Source: Muribaculaceae bacterium
GTDB lineage: Bacteria; Bacteroidota; Bacteroidia; Bacteroidales; Muribaculaceae
Reading direction: 5' to 3'
Assembly (NCBI GenBank): GCA_022510385.1
Contig: JAFLTQ010000019.1
Location: forward strand, 1-53,688
Length of the DNA stretch: 53,688 nucleotides
Shown here: positions 16,501 to 23,915 of the stretch, one piece after another
How the letters are laid out: every line of letters begins with the position of its first letter
Position numbering within the stretch: the first letter of the stretch is position 1
The notes under the pieces: generated by a model
What the model was told of the DNA's origin: nothing
Database searches by the model: none
Seen by the model: only the letters and a program-made list of their open reading frames with translations
Program-made: the position numbers and the translations under genes

Positions 16501-17319
16501 TTATTGTCCAAGTTGAAGATAATACTCATCATCTACAGGTTCTAACCATATATTTGATGAATTTTCTCCTTCTATTTCGAATGCCAAATGTGAAAACCAA
16601 TTGTCTTTCTGAGCGCCATGCCAATGTTTTACATTTGCCGGAATGTGAATAACAGTGCCGGGAAGGATTTCAACAGCCGGTTTACCTTCTTCCTGATACC
16701 AGCCTCTACCGGCAACTCCAACAAGGACTTGTCCACCTCCATTATCGGCTTTGTGAATATGCCAATTGTTGCGTACACTGGGTTCAAAAGTTACATTAAA
16801 GAAAGTAACCTTTTCATTCGAAAGTGGGGCAAGATATGAATTGCCGGTAAAATATTGTGAAAAAGGATTAGGATCACCGATAGGGAAAATCATTTTCTTT
16901 TGATGCTCAGTTTTAGCATCAATTTCTGTAATATCATCATTCCATACTTCTTTAGCCAATCGGAATGCAGCCCAGGCTTTCGGCCAGCCGGCATAAAATG
17001 CAATATGAGTGATAATTTCAGAAATCTCTGTTCGAGTTATTCCATTCTTCTTTGCTGTCTGAAGATGATAGGTAAGAGAAGAGTCGGTGATTCCTTGAGA
17101 AATGAGGGAAGTTATGGTGACAATACTTCTGTCTCTTAACGAAAGTAGATCATTTCTGCTCCAAACTTCTCCGAAAAGGATATCATCATTCAGATGAGCA
17201 AATTCAGGAGCAAAATCACCTAACTGATCTCTGCCCGCTGTCTGAATTATTTTTTGCTGTGCCATAATATTTGATGATAGAAGTAAAAAAAGCAAAATAC
17301 TTACAATATTTTTGTTCAT
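16501..17319 (-). CDS. Secreted carboxymuconolactone decarboxylase-like/cupin fusion
   Basis: A 272-residue protein with an N-terminal signal peptide (about 1-20, ending NIMAQQ). Residues about 35-125 match the carboxymuconolactone decarboxylase/AhpD-like helical fold (RDRSIVTITSLISQGI, then ISEIITHIAFYAGWPKAWAA), but without the CxxC of peroxidase-type AhpD. Residues about 165-260 are a cupin: WHIHKADNGGGQVLVGVAG, a GTVIHIPANVKHWHGA second motif, and thus three to four metal-ligand histidines. Fusions of these two domains are common in Bacteroidetes but their substrates are unknown. It is the second gene after the cyclophilin-like gene (10 nt apart), divergent from an AraC regulator that probably controls both. 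Domain calls are firm; the catalytic role is unknown. Confidence 0.8.
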   Translation of the reverse strand: MNKNIVSILLFLLLSSNIMAQQKIIQTAGRDQLGDFAPEFAHLNDDILFGEVWSRNDLLSLRDRSIVTITSLISQGITDSSLTYHLQTAKKNGITRTEISEIITHIAFYAGWPKAWAAFRLAKEVWNDDITEIDAKTEHQKKMIFPIGDPNPFSQYFTGNSYLAPLSNEKVTFFNVTFEPSVRNNWHIHKADNGGGQVLVGVAGRGWYQEEGKPAVEILPGTVIHIPANVKHWHGAQKDNWFSHLAFEIEGENSSNIWLEPVDDEYYLQLGQ

Positions 17320-17329
17320 CTTCTCAACT

Positions 17330-17881
17330 TTATTTTATTAACGTTTTTCTCCCTTCAATTATATATAGACCGGATTCTAATGGCCTTTGGGTGACTATCT
17401 TCCCGCTTAGATCAAAGACTTTATCCTTATGAATTTCAGAAGCCTTTATTTCATTTATACTTGCATCATCGCCAAGTGACAAAATAACTTCTACCGGATT
17501 TCCGGAAAGGAACTCTTTTATTTCAGAAGTCGTCATATTGTCAAGCGTACCAAGTTTAGTATAGGCCCAAGTGTTAGATCCATAGAATATACATAGCACA
17601 TTTCCTACATAAAGCATTATATCTCCCGATTTGGCAGTCTGACTTACATCAGAAGTGGATAGTGAATGAGGAAGGTTCCCAATTTTTTCAAAACCTCCGT
17701 TCTCTGTCATTGACAAGCTAATCGGGCCCTTTTCAAGGAGAGAAAACAGATCCGCAGTTGCTTCGTTGTTGACCAAAGTGGCTGTTTTAGTCAAGCCATT
17801 TGCCGTGAGATAAAGTTTTGTTTGGGAACTTGCAGAAATTGAAACCATTAGAATAACAAAAAATATAAGTTTTACTTTCAT
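17330..17881 (-). CDS. Secreted cyclophilin-like-fold protein with a short C-terminal tail
   Basis: A 183-residue protein: signal peptide (about 1-19, SASSQ), then a cyclophilin-like fold domain (about 20-135) with typical segments LYLTANGLTKTATLVNN, LFSLLEKGPISLSM and the GDIMLYVGNVLCIFYG core followed by SWAYTKLG-type NTWAYTKLGTL. Such domains in bacteria are not proven isomerases. The C-terminal 40 residues (KVFDLSGKIVTQRPLESGLY...) look like a shortened version of the Bacteroidetes type-A sorting tail, also seen at the end of the LRR protein. It is the first gene of a two-gene operon with the CMD-cupin gene. A -7 box at 18016-18023 and a 5' hairpin precede it. Confidence 0.7.
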   Translation of the reverse strand: MKVKLIFFVILMVSISASSQTKLYLTANGLTKTATLVNNEATADLFSLLEKGPISLSMTENGGFEKIGNLPHSLSTSDVSQTAKSGDIMLYVGNVLCIFYGSNTWAYTKLGTLDNMTTSEIKEFLSGNPVEVILSLGDDASINEIKASEIHKDKVFDLSGKIVTQRPLESGLYIIEGRKTLIK

Positions 17882-17982
17882 ATCTGAACAATTAGTTTTC
17901 TCCGTTCACCCACCGGTTGAAGAATGTTATAATCCATAGAAAGGAATTTTCTTCATATAGTCATAGAGGCTGATATACCAGT

Positions 17983-18023
17983 AGCTTCTATATAGAAGCT
18001 CTTTTTATGGATTTGCAAATTTA
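17983..18023 (-). promoter_or_regulatory. Promoter and 5' palindromic hairpin of the cyclophilin/cupin operon
   Basis: Minus-strand -7 box TAAATTTG followed by C at 18016-18023. The perfect 18-bp palindrome AGCTTCTATATAGAAGCT (17983-18000) would form a hairpin almost at the mRNA 5' end. On the plus strand the same hairpin is followed by CTTTTTA and could block read-through toward araC. Confidence 0.5.
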
Positions 18024-18109
18024 ACTTAATTGAAGGGAATGACAATTACCAATTTTATTGATTTTCTTACCATTTTTAAAGATTCTTTTCCAATGAGAAT
18101 AATTAAGTT

Positions 18110-18117
18110 TATTTTTG
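18110..18117 (+). promoter_or_regulatory. -7 box of the AraC-family gene
   Basis: TATTTTTG followed by C. It overlaps the TTG at 18115 that opens the frame, so translation from that TTG is impossible and the ATG at 18139 is the start, leaving a leader of about 15 nt. Confidence 0.55.
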
Positions 18118-18138
18118 CAATCCAATGAAAATTTTAAG

Positions 18139-19032
18139 ATGGAAAAAATAACTCTCGATTCACTGAAAACCTATAATGACCTTTATGGCCTTAAAACTAC
18201 TCACCCTCTAATAGGGGTGCTCGATATAAAATATGCCACAAATATTGTGAATCATATAGAAATGAAATATGAGGTCTTTGCCTTGTATCTAAAAAATGGA
18301 ACGCAATGTTCATTGAAATATGGAAGAAAAAGCTATGACTATCAGGAAGGGACAATCGTGAGTTTCGCTCCCGGGCAGGTGGTGACACTTGATGATGAAA
18401 AAGATGAATTAGGACCCGACGTTATTGGACTCATGTTTCATCCTGACTTAATTTATGGCACTCCTTTAGCTTCAAAGATTAAGGAATTTGAATTTTTCGG
18501 GTATTCTCAGACTGAATCCCTTCACCTTTCAAATAAAGAGAGGGATATTTTTAATTTTTTCCTTAATCTTATTCGAGAAGAACTGGAAAGACCCATTGAC
18601 AATCATACTGCAGCTGTGTTGTCAGCTCATATTCAACTGCTGCTCGAACATCTTGACCGATTCTACGACCGTCAGTTTATCACTCGTCATAAGGTCAACT
18701 CTGACATTGTTTCACAATTTCAGCAGGCTCTCAGAGATTATTTCGCAAAAAATGAACTTATAACCATTCCTAATGTAGGTTTCTTTGCTGAAAAAGCTTC
18801 CCTTTCTACAGGATATTTCAGTAGTCTTATAAAGAAAGAAACAGGAATGACTCCTAAAGAATTAATTTCTCTTCAACTTATTGATGAAGCAAAGCGTAGA
18901 CTTGTAGAAACAAGTAAGGATATAAGTTCAATCGCTTATAGCCTTGGGTTTGATTATCCGGCCCATTTCTCACGATTATTTAAGAAGGCGACAGGACTCA
19001 CACCAACTGAATACAGGATTAAAGTAAACTAA
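18139..19032 (+). CDS. AraC-family transcriptional regulator
   Basis: About 297 residues from the ATG at 18139 (MEKITLDSLKTY); a TTG 24 nt upstream lies inside the promoter and is excluded. The N-terminal two thirds is a beta-rich sensor domain (YDYQEGTIVSFAPGQVV is cupin-like) followed by a helical dimerisation region. The C-terminal 95 residues hold two helix-turn-helix units: FAEKASLSTGYFSSLIKKET and SIAYSLGFDYPAHFSRLFKK, then TGLTPTEYR, the family hallmark. It is divergent from the cyclophilin-like/CMD-cupin operon and directly upstream of an acetyltransferase gene (14 nt), so it probably regulates one or both. The inducer is unknown. Confidence 0.9.
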   Translation: MEKITLDSLKTYNDLYGLKTTHPLIGVLDIKYATNIVNHIEMKYEVFALYLKNGTQCSLKYGRKSYDYQEGTIVSFAPGQVVTLDDEKDELGPDVIGLMFHPDLIYGTPLASKIKEFEFFGYSQTESLHLSNKERDIFNFFLNLIREELERPIDNHTAAVLSAHIQLLLEHLDRFYDRQFITRHKVNSDIVSQFQQALRDYFAKNELITIPNVGFFAEKASLSTGYFSSLIKKETGMTPKELISLQLIDEAKRRLVETSKDISSIAYSLGFDYPAHFSRLFKKATGLTPTEYRIKVN

Positions 19033-19046
19033 ATTCATTTCAAGAC

Positions 19047-19610
19047 ATGACTATTGAAGAATTTAAGGAATATGTAAAGTCGGGGAAATCTTTGGATACA
19101 CCGGCAATATTTGAAGTGTTAAACCGACAGAGTGACGAAGCTCGTAAAATTACTTTTAAACTCAACGGTTCATATCATTCAATGACTGAAATAAGGGAAT
19201 TGTTATCTGAACTTTTCGGATATAAAGTGCCGGAAAGCCTAAGAGTTTTCCCACCGTTCTATACGGACTTTGGAAGAAATATCCATATCGGTGAAAATGT
19301 GTTCATAAATGCTTGTTGCCAATTTCAGGATCAAGGTGGGATTTGGATAGGAGACGGATGTCTGATTGGACATAACGTAGTTTTCGCTACTCTGAACCAT
19401 GACCTGGAGCCGGAGAGAAGACAAGTCTGTATCCCCAATAGTATTGAATTAGGGAAGAATGTCTGGGTAGGATCCAATGCCACCATACTGTCAGGAGTGA
19501 AGATAGGTGATAATGCAGTTGTAGCAGCCGGTGCTGTTGTTCATAAAGATGTTGAAGCCAATTCCATAGTAGGTGGCGTTCCTGCTAAATTCATTAAATG
19601 GATAAAATGA
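19047..19610 (+). CDS. Maltose/galactoside-type O-acetyltransferase
   Basis: A 187-residue acetyl-CoA-dependent acyltransferase with a left-handed beta-helix. The N-terminal helical segment carries the Mac-like region (about 1-60, FKLNGSYHSMTEIRELLSEL). Hexapeptide repeats run from about residue 75 (IHIGENVFINACCQF) to the end (IGDNAVVAAGAVVHKDVEAN). The catalytic histidine is in TLNHD (about residue 116), and GGVPAKFIKWI is the typical C-terminus of the LacA/Maa family. The natural acceptor, probably a sugar, is unknown. It is 14 nt downstream of the AraC-type gene, hence likely co-transcribed, and convergent with the metal permease gene. Confidence 0.85.
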   Translation: MTIEEFKEYVKSGKSLDTPAIFEVLNRQSDEARKITFKLNGSYHSMTEIRELLSELFGYKVPESLRVFPPFYTDFGRNIHIGENVFINACCQFQDQGGIWIGDGCLIGHNVVFATLNHDLEPERRQVCIPNSIELGKNVWVGSNATILSGVKIGDNAVVAAGAVVHKDVEANSIVGGVPAKFIKWIK

Positions 19611-19656
19611 TATTCTTTACGAATGTAGCAGGAAAAAATATAAGCTTTAAAAAGAA

Positions 19657-20904
19657 TTATTTTATAGAGATGTCGAATCCGGCCATTCTGACAGCTTCTG
19701 TGATTTTGTCATCCTCAATCGCTCCCGAGACGGTTGCGAGCCCACTTGAAAGATCCACTTCAACAGTGTCGATTCCCTGAATTCCTGAAATAGCCTTCTC
19801 TACAGAAGCCTTGCAATGGGAACAATTCATTCCCTGGATTTTATAAATTCTTGTCATATCGTTTTGTGATAAGTTTTTGAATCGAAGTTTTGATATAAAT
19901 TTCTTTACGAAAGAAAAAAGGAGTAACAATCCTAATGCAATAGAACAGGCGGTTTCAAACCAACCCATGTGCATATGAGTATTGTGACTGTCTGTAACCG
20001 CATTTATTGTAAACCAAGATGCAGGCATCAGAAAGTCTATCAGTAAACCAAAGGCTATCGCCGTTATAATTACGGAAGAAACATAAATAGCAGTCGCTTT
20101 TCTTCCCTGGGTTTTGTCAAGGATAAGAATGGAAGCAAAATTTGCAGCGGGGCCGGCCATAAGCATTACAAAAGCCACTCCTGGAGATAAGCCTTTCAGC
20201 ATTAATGACATGGCTATGGGAATGGATCCGGTTGCACATATATACATAGGCACTGCAATCAATACAACTGCTATCATTGCCACTAAAGGATATTGGCGCA
20301 ACCCCACAAAAAAGGAATCAGGCACAAAGATCGTTATCAAGGTAGCTATTACAAGACCAAATAAGAGCCATTTTCCCATAGAGTCAATCATGTCGAAGAA
20401 ACCATATCTAACTGATTCTTTCAGTTTATTGAAAAGTGATTTCTTTTTCGTCTTACCTTCTGAAGGCACAGAATGAGAGGTATTGACTTCTTTATCAGGA
20501 GCTAATTTTCCTACAGCAATTCCTCCAAAAAAAGCTCCGGATAAAGCAGCTATTGGTCTGATCAATGCGAATGGTAAACCTAACAATGAATAGGTTGCAG
20601 CAATTGAATCAACCCCGGTTTGAGGGGTAGCTATAAGGAAAGATGTTGTAGCAGCTTTTGATGCTCCTTGACGCCGTAAAGATACAGCAGTCGGCAATAC
20701 CCCACAGGAACAAAGAGGTAATGGAATACCAATGGCAGCTGCCTTAATTACAGATTTCCATCCGTTACCGGAAAGATGACGTGCCAAGGTCTCTTCTTTA
20801 ATAAATACATGTAATAAGCCGGCTATTAAAAACCCTAATAAGACATAGGGAGACATCTCATTAAGAATATGAAGAAATGAATGTAGAACTTGTTGGTATG
20901 CCAT
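19657..20904 (-). CDS. Heavy-metal efflux permease (SO_0444-like) with C-terminal HMA domain
   Basis: A 415-residue inner-membrane protein of the ArsP/DUF318 permease family, in the branch described as SO_0444/SO_0445 Cu/Zn efflux transporters. Two related halves are seen, each with a polar loop-helix: LPLCSCGVLPTAVSLRRQG (about residues 57-75, CxCG in the membrane) and MYICATGSIPIAMSL (about 220-234). A cytoplasmic linker with KTKKKS lies near 150. The C-terminal 65 residues are a heavy-metal-associated domain with the MNCSHC metal motif (about 351-356), which would deliver metal to the pore. The gene lies 39 nt downstream of a cysteine-rich ArsR regulator, strongly supporting metal export under ArsR control. 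The metal (Cu, Zn, As or Cd) is not decided by sequence. Confidence 0.85.
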   Translation of the reverse strand: MAYQQVLHSFLHILNEMSPYVLLGFLIAGLLHVFIKEETLARHLSGNGWKSVIKAAAIGIPLPLCSCGVLPTAVSLRRQGASKAATTSFLIATPQTGVDSIAATYSLLGLPFALIRPIAALSGAFFGGIAVGKLAPDKEVNTSHSVPSEGKTKKKSLFNKLKESVRYGFFDMIDSMGKWLLFGLVIATLITIFVPDSFFVGLRQYPLVAMIAVVLIAVPMYICATGSIPIAMSLMLKGLSPGVAFVMLMAGPAANFASILILDKTQGRKATAIYVSSVIITAIAFGLLIDFLMPASWFTINAVTDSHNTHMHMGWFETACSIALGLLLLFSFVKKFISKLRFKNLSQNDMTRIYKIQGMNCSHCKASVEKAISGIQGIDTVEVDLSSGLATVSGAIEDDKITEAVRMAGFDISIK

Positions 20905-20943
20905 AATACTTATATCTGAGATCCTATTAATTTAGAGGAAGAG

Positions 20944-21336
20944 TTAGCCACAACAATGGCATTTATTATCCTCTTGAAAATTATTTATCGGTAGTTCAAA
21001 GATATTTTGCAGAAGATCTAAAGCTTCCTTTATTTTGGAATGATTAAGGGTGTAATCTCCTTTTCTGTTTTTCAACTCAATCAGACCGGCAGATTTCAAT
21101 TCCTTTATATGCTGTGACACTGTAGATTGTGACATATCAAACATCTCAACAAATGTCCCGCATTTACATCCACATTTACAATTTTTACCTTCGCAATTTT
21201 CACCACAACAGCATGGATGGTTGCCATGAGGACACCGGCAATTATCCATTAATGCTCTTATAATGGAGATGCGTAAAGGATGGGAAAGTGCCTTCAAATA
21301 TTTAGCAAGCACTATATCTTTTTCTTTGAAATCCAA
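20944..21336 (-). CDS. ArsR-family metalloregulator with a cysteine-rich loop
   Basis: A 130-residue winged-helix repressor. N-terminal AKYLKALSHPLRISIIRAL and the recognition region MFDMSQSTVSQHIKELKSAG are standard ArsR. Between them (residues 33-59) is a cysteine-rich insertion with ten Cys (33, 35, 42, 43, 44, 48, 53, 55, 57, 59), written C-x-C...CCC...C...C-x-C-x-C-x-C, and the C-terminus adds CHCC (126, 128, 129). Typical ArsR/SmtB repressors have two to four ligand Cys here (ELCVCDL), so this loop is closer to a small metallothionein. The 39-nt gap to the permease gene makes a two-gene metal-efflux operon. The promoter is surrounded by an 11-bp inverted repeat, probably its own operator. 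Confidence 0.85.
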   Translation of the reverse strand: MDFKEKDIVLAKYLKALSHPLRISIIRALMDNCRCPHGNHPCCCGENCEGKNCKCGCKCGTFVEMFDMSQSTVSQHIKELKSAGLIELKNRKGDYTLNHSKIKEALDLLQNIFELPINNFQEDNKCHCCG

Positions 21337-21349
21337 TTTATTAATTTTT

Positions 21350-21392
21350 AATATTTATCGCAAAATTACGATAAATATTTTATATAAGCAAA
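21350..21392 (-). promoter_or_regulatory. ArsR-operon promoter enclosed in an inverted repeat
   Basis: Minus strand: TTTG (21389-21392), 20 nt, TAATTTTG (21361-21368), a full consensus promoter. The -7 box exactly fills the 8-nt spacer of the inverted repeat AATATTTATCG / CGATAAATATT (21350-21360 and 21369-21379), while a second copy of the half-site sequence (CAAATTACGATAAA, 21389-21402) covers -33. Binding of ArsR here would occlude polymerase. Confidence 0.7.
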
Positions 21393-21485
21393 TTACGATA
21401 AAAAATATTCTGTTGTAGAGGTGAATATTCCGAAGGAAGAAATATTGGCAGTAAATGCCTCATTCTTATTATTAAATATTCATTC

Positions 21486-21517
21486 TTGTGTTAATAATAG
21501 AAAATTTAGTAATTTAG
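21486..21517 (+). promoter_or_regulatory. Probable promoter of the hydrolase-cysteine operon
   Basis: TTGT (21486-21489), 20 nt, then TAATTTAG followed by C (21510-21517). The spacing is right, with one mismatch in each box. The transcription start would be near 21524, about 30 nt before the ATG. Confidence 0.45.
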
Positions 21518-21554
21518 CAAGACTCTCAATTGGAAAAATTAAATACTTTAAAAT

Positions 21555-22919
21555 ATGAATAAAAGGTTTTTCTCTTCGATTCTATCCTTTTTACTTTTCG
21601 GGGTATTTGGAATAACAGCACAGAAATCAACTCTTGACGGCAGCTGGGAAGGTAAACTAATAATAAACCCGGAAATGGGATTAAGATTAGTGGTTAATGT
21701 CACCGGCTCTTCAGGAGAAGAAGCCGTTGTAACAATGGATTCTCCGGATCAAGGTGCATATGGTATTCCAATGCAAATTGATTTTTTAAGTGCCGATTCA
21801 TTGAGTGTAGCCGTACCGCAATTAATGCTTAAATACAAAGGGAGATTAGACGGAGACTCTATAAAAGGAGATTTTTCTCAAGGTCCCTTGAACCTTCCGT
21901 TAACGTTGAAACCAAAGATTACTACTTTGAATCGTCCTCAGACTCCTCAACCGCCGTTCCCATATAATACGGAAGAAGTGACATTTCATTCTGCCTTAGA
22001 TAATGCGGGTCTCTATGGCACGCTGACATTGCCGGGAGAGAATATAAGCGCGACACCCGTAGTTTTGTTAATCAGCGGAAGTGGTACCCAAAATCGGGAT
22101 GAAGAAATTTTTGAGCATAAACCGTTTGCGGTCATTGCTGACTATCTTGCCCGCAATGGAATCGCTTCTTTAAGGTATGATGACAGAGGTTTTGATAAAT
22201 CAACCGGTCTCTCTCCAAATCCGACCACTTTTGAAAACAGTATGGATGCATTAGGAGGAATAAAATTTTTAAAAGGAAAGGGCTTTTCAAAAATAGGAAT
22301 TATAGGACATAGCGAAGGAGGCCTCATTGCTGATAAGGTTGCTAATATGGGCAACCTTATTGATTTTATAGTAGAAATAGGAGGGCCTACTTTGCCGGGA
22401 GATAGTATCTTGATTTTTCAAAATGAATTCTTGTTGAAGGAAGGAGGAGTGCCAAGTGAATATGTAGCTATGTATATTGATGCCATGAGAGGCATGTTTG
22501 AAGGTCAAAAAGATACAAATCCAATAGAATTTGATGAAAACAATTATGCTATCTTTTCACCGGAAAATCTTTCAAATCCGGTTTTAGCACCACTTGCAAA
22601 AAATTTACGAGAGAATTTCTCAGAATTGGCTCCATGGATTAGATATTTTATCAATTACGAACCTATTTCTGACCTAAAAAATATTTCTGTGCCGATCCTG
22701 ATGCTATACGGAGAAAATGATACACAGGTTCCTCCATCATTAAATGTCCCTGTTTCGCTTGAAAATATTCCGGATATAAAAGTAAAAGTTTATCCTGAAT
22801 TAAATCATCTTATGCAACACTCTAAAACAGGGAAAATCACTGAATATGCCGAGATAGAGGAAACAATCTCTCCGGATGTTTTACAGGATATAAAGGAATT
22901 CATTTTGTCAATTCCATAA
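21555..22919 (+). CDS. Secreted alpha/beta hydrolase
   Basis: A 454-residue protein with a signal peptide (about 1-23, GITAQ). Residues about 25-125 form a beta-barrel-like domain often found ahead of this hydrolase type in Bacteroidetes (GSWEGKLIINPEMGLRLVV). The hydrolase domain follows: oxyanion region LLISGSGTQNRD (about 174-185), nucleophile elbow GHSEGG (Ser near residue 252), acid in LYGENDTQVP (about 388) and His in ELNHLMQ (about 417). The best general class is a serine ester or peptide hydrolase; the substrate is unknown. The stop lies only 14 nt before the next start, so it is probably co-transcribed with the cysteine-synthesis genes, an odd partner. Confidence 0.8.
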   Translation: MNKRFFSSILSFLLFGVFGITAQKSTLDGSWEGKLIINPEMGLRLVVNVTGSSGEEAVVTMDSPDQGAYGIPMQIDFLSADSLSVAVPQLMLKYKGRLDGDSIKGDFSQGPLNLPLTLKPKITTLNRPQTPQPPFPYNTEEVTFHSALDNAGLYGTLTLPGENISATPVVLLISGSGTQNRDEEIFEHKPFAVIADYLARNGIASLRYDDRGFDKSTGLSPNPTTFENSMDALGGIKFLKGKGFSKIGIIGHSEGGLIADKVANMGNLIDFIVEIGGPTLPGDSILIFQNEFLLKEGGVPSEYVAMYIDAMRGMFEGQKDTNPIEFDENNYAIFSPENLSNPVLAPLAKNLRENFSELAPWIRYFINYEPISDLKNISVPILMLYGENDTQVPPSLNVPVSLENIPDIKVKVYPELNHLMQHSKTGKITEYAEIEETISPDVLQDIKEFILSIP

Positions 22920-22933
22920 TCGGAATAATAAAA

Positions 22934-23893
22934 TTGCATGATTATTCTTATGATGTTAATTTTGTATGGAAAAAAAATACTGAATTGGAAACGAAACTGA
23001 AAGAAATACTCTCAAACGTAGTGACCCGTTTATCTGAGATAAATAAAAACGAATTGCTTCATACGAGGGAGTGCCCCAAAGGACTACCCTCGTTGCTAAA
23101 CATACAGAAGACGATTAAAATTTTGTGGCAGCTGATATTTCCCGACCTATATAATCAATCAACCAAGATGATAAATACAGATTACCGGGTCGGCTATAAA
23201 TGTGAGATGTTGTTTGAGTTGCTTCAAAAGGAGATAGCTGTGGGCTTGGGTTGCAACAGCAGCCACTTTAATGAAGAGTCAAGGGTCAATGATAATCCCT
23301 ATAAAAAGGCTACAGAAATAATAGAATATTTGCCGGAGCTAAAAAGGAAATTATACACTGATATCTCGGCTATAATGCGAAAAGATCCGGCTGCCGGAAA
23401 TGAGATTGAAATAATCTTGTGTTATCCGGTTATCAAAGCCATGCTGCATTACAGGTTTGCACATTTATTATTTGAAATGAAGATTCCGTTCTTGCCCAGG
23501 ATAATCTCCGAGTTAGCCCATTCGGAAACGGGAGTTGACATACATCCGGGGGCCAAAATAGATGATTATTTCGCTATAGACCATGGCACCGGAGTTGTGA
23601 TAGGAGAGACAAGTGTAATCGGAAAAAATGTTACAATCTATCAAGGAGTGACATTGGGGGCAAAGAGTTTTAGCTACGATGATCAGGGGCTTCCGCTAAA
23701 TATAGCCCGGCATCCTATCATAGAAGATAATGTGACAATTTATTCCAATGCTTCAATATTGGGAAGAATCACAATCGGACACGATTCGATAATTGGAGGT
23801 AATGTATGGGTTACGGAAGATGTTAAACCCTATTCCAGGATTATTCAAGGAATGACACGGAGCGAGAACTTTACAGACGGAGCAGGAATTTAA
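22934..23893 (+). CDS. cysE: Serine O-acetyltransferase
   Basis: Makes O-acetylserine from serine and acetyl-CoA, the first step of cysteine synthesis. The protein has about 319 residues: a helical N-terminal domain and a left-handed beta-helix catalytic domain (about 190-300) with HPGAKIDDYFAIDHGTGVV, IGETSVIGKNVTIYQGVTLG and a hexapeptide tail. His-Asp in DHGTG and the IARHPIIEDNVTIYSNA segment are family signatures. No ATG lies at a sensible position: the frame opens with TTG at 22934 (M-H-D-Y-S), and the next ATG would delete the conserved ECPKGLPSLLNIQ region, so a TTG start (or another non-ATG start) is needed. It is next to the cysteine synthase gene (22 nt), the enzyme it forms a complex with. 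Confidence 0.9.
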   Translation: MHDYSYDVNFVWKKNTELETKLKEILSNVVTRLSEINKNELLHTRECPKGLPSLLNIQKTIKILWQLIFPDLYNQSTKMINTDYRVGYKCEMLFELLQKEIAVGLGCNSSHFNEESRVNDNPYKKATEIIEYLPELKRKLYTDISAIMRKDPAAGNEIEIILCYPVIKAMLHYRFAHLLFEMKIPFLPRIISELAHSETGVDIHPGAKIDDYFAIDHGTGVVIGETSVIGKNVTIYQGVTLGAKSFSYDDQGLPLNIARHPIIEDNVTIYSNASILGRITIGHDSIIGGNVWVTEDVKPYSRIIQGMTRSENFTDGAGI

Positions 23894-23915
23894 AAATTTT
23901 TAAAATATCAAACTT

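Noticed and set aside
18115..18138. TTG start of the AraC-family gene
   Set aside because: It overlaps the -7 box TATTTTTG, so it would not be on the mRNA; the ATG at 18139 is better.
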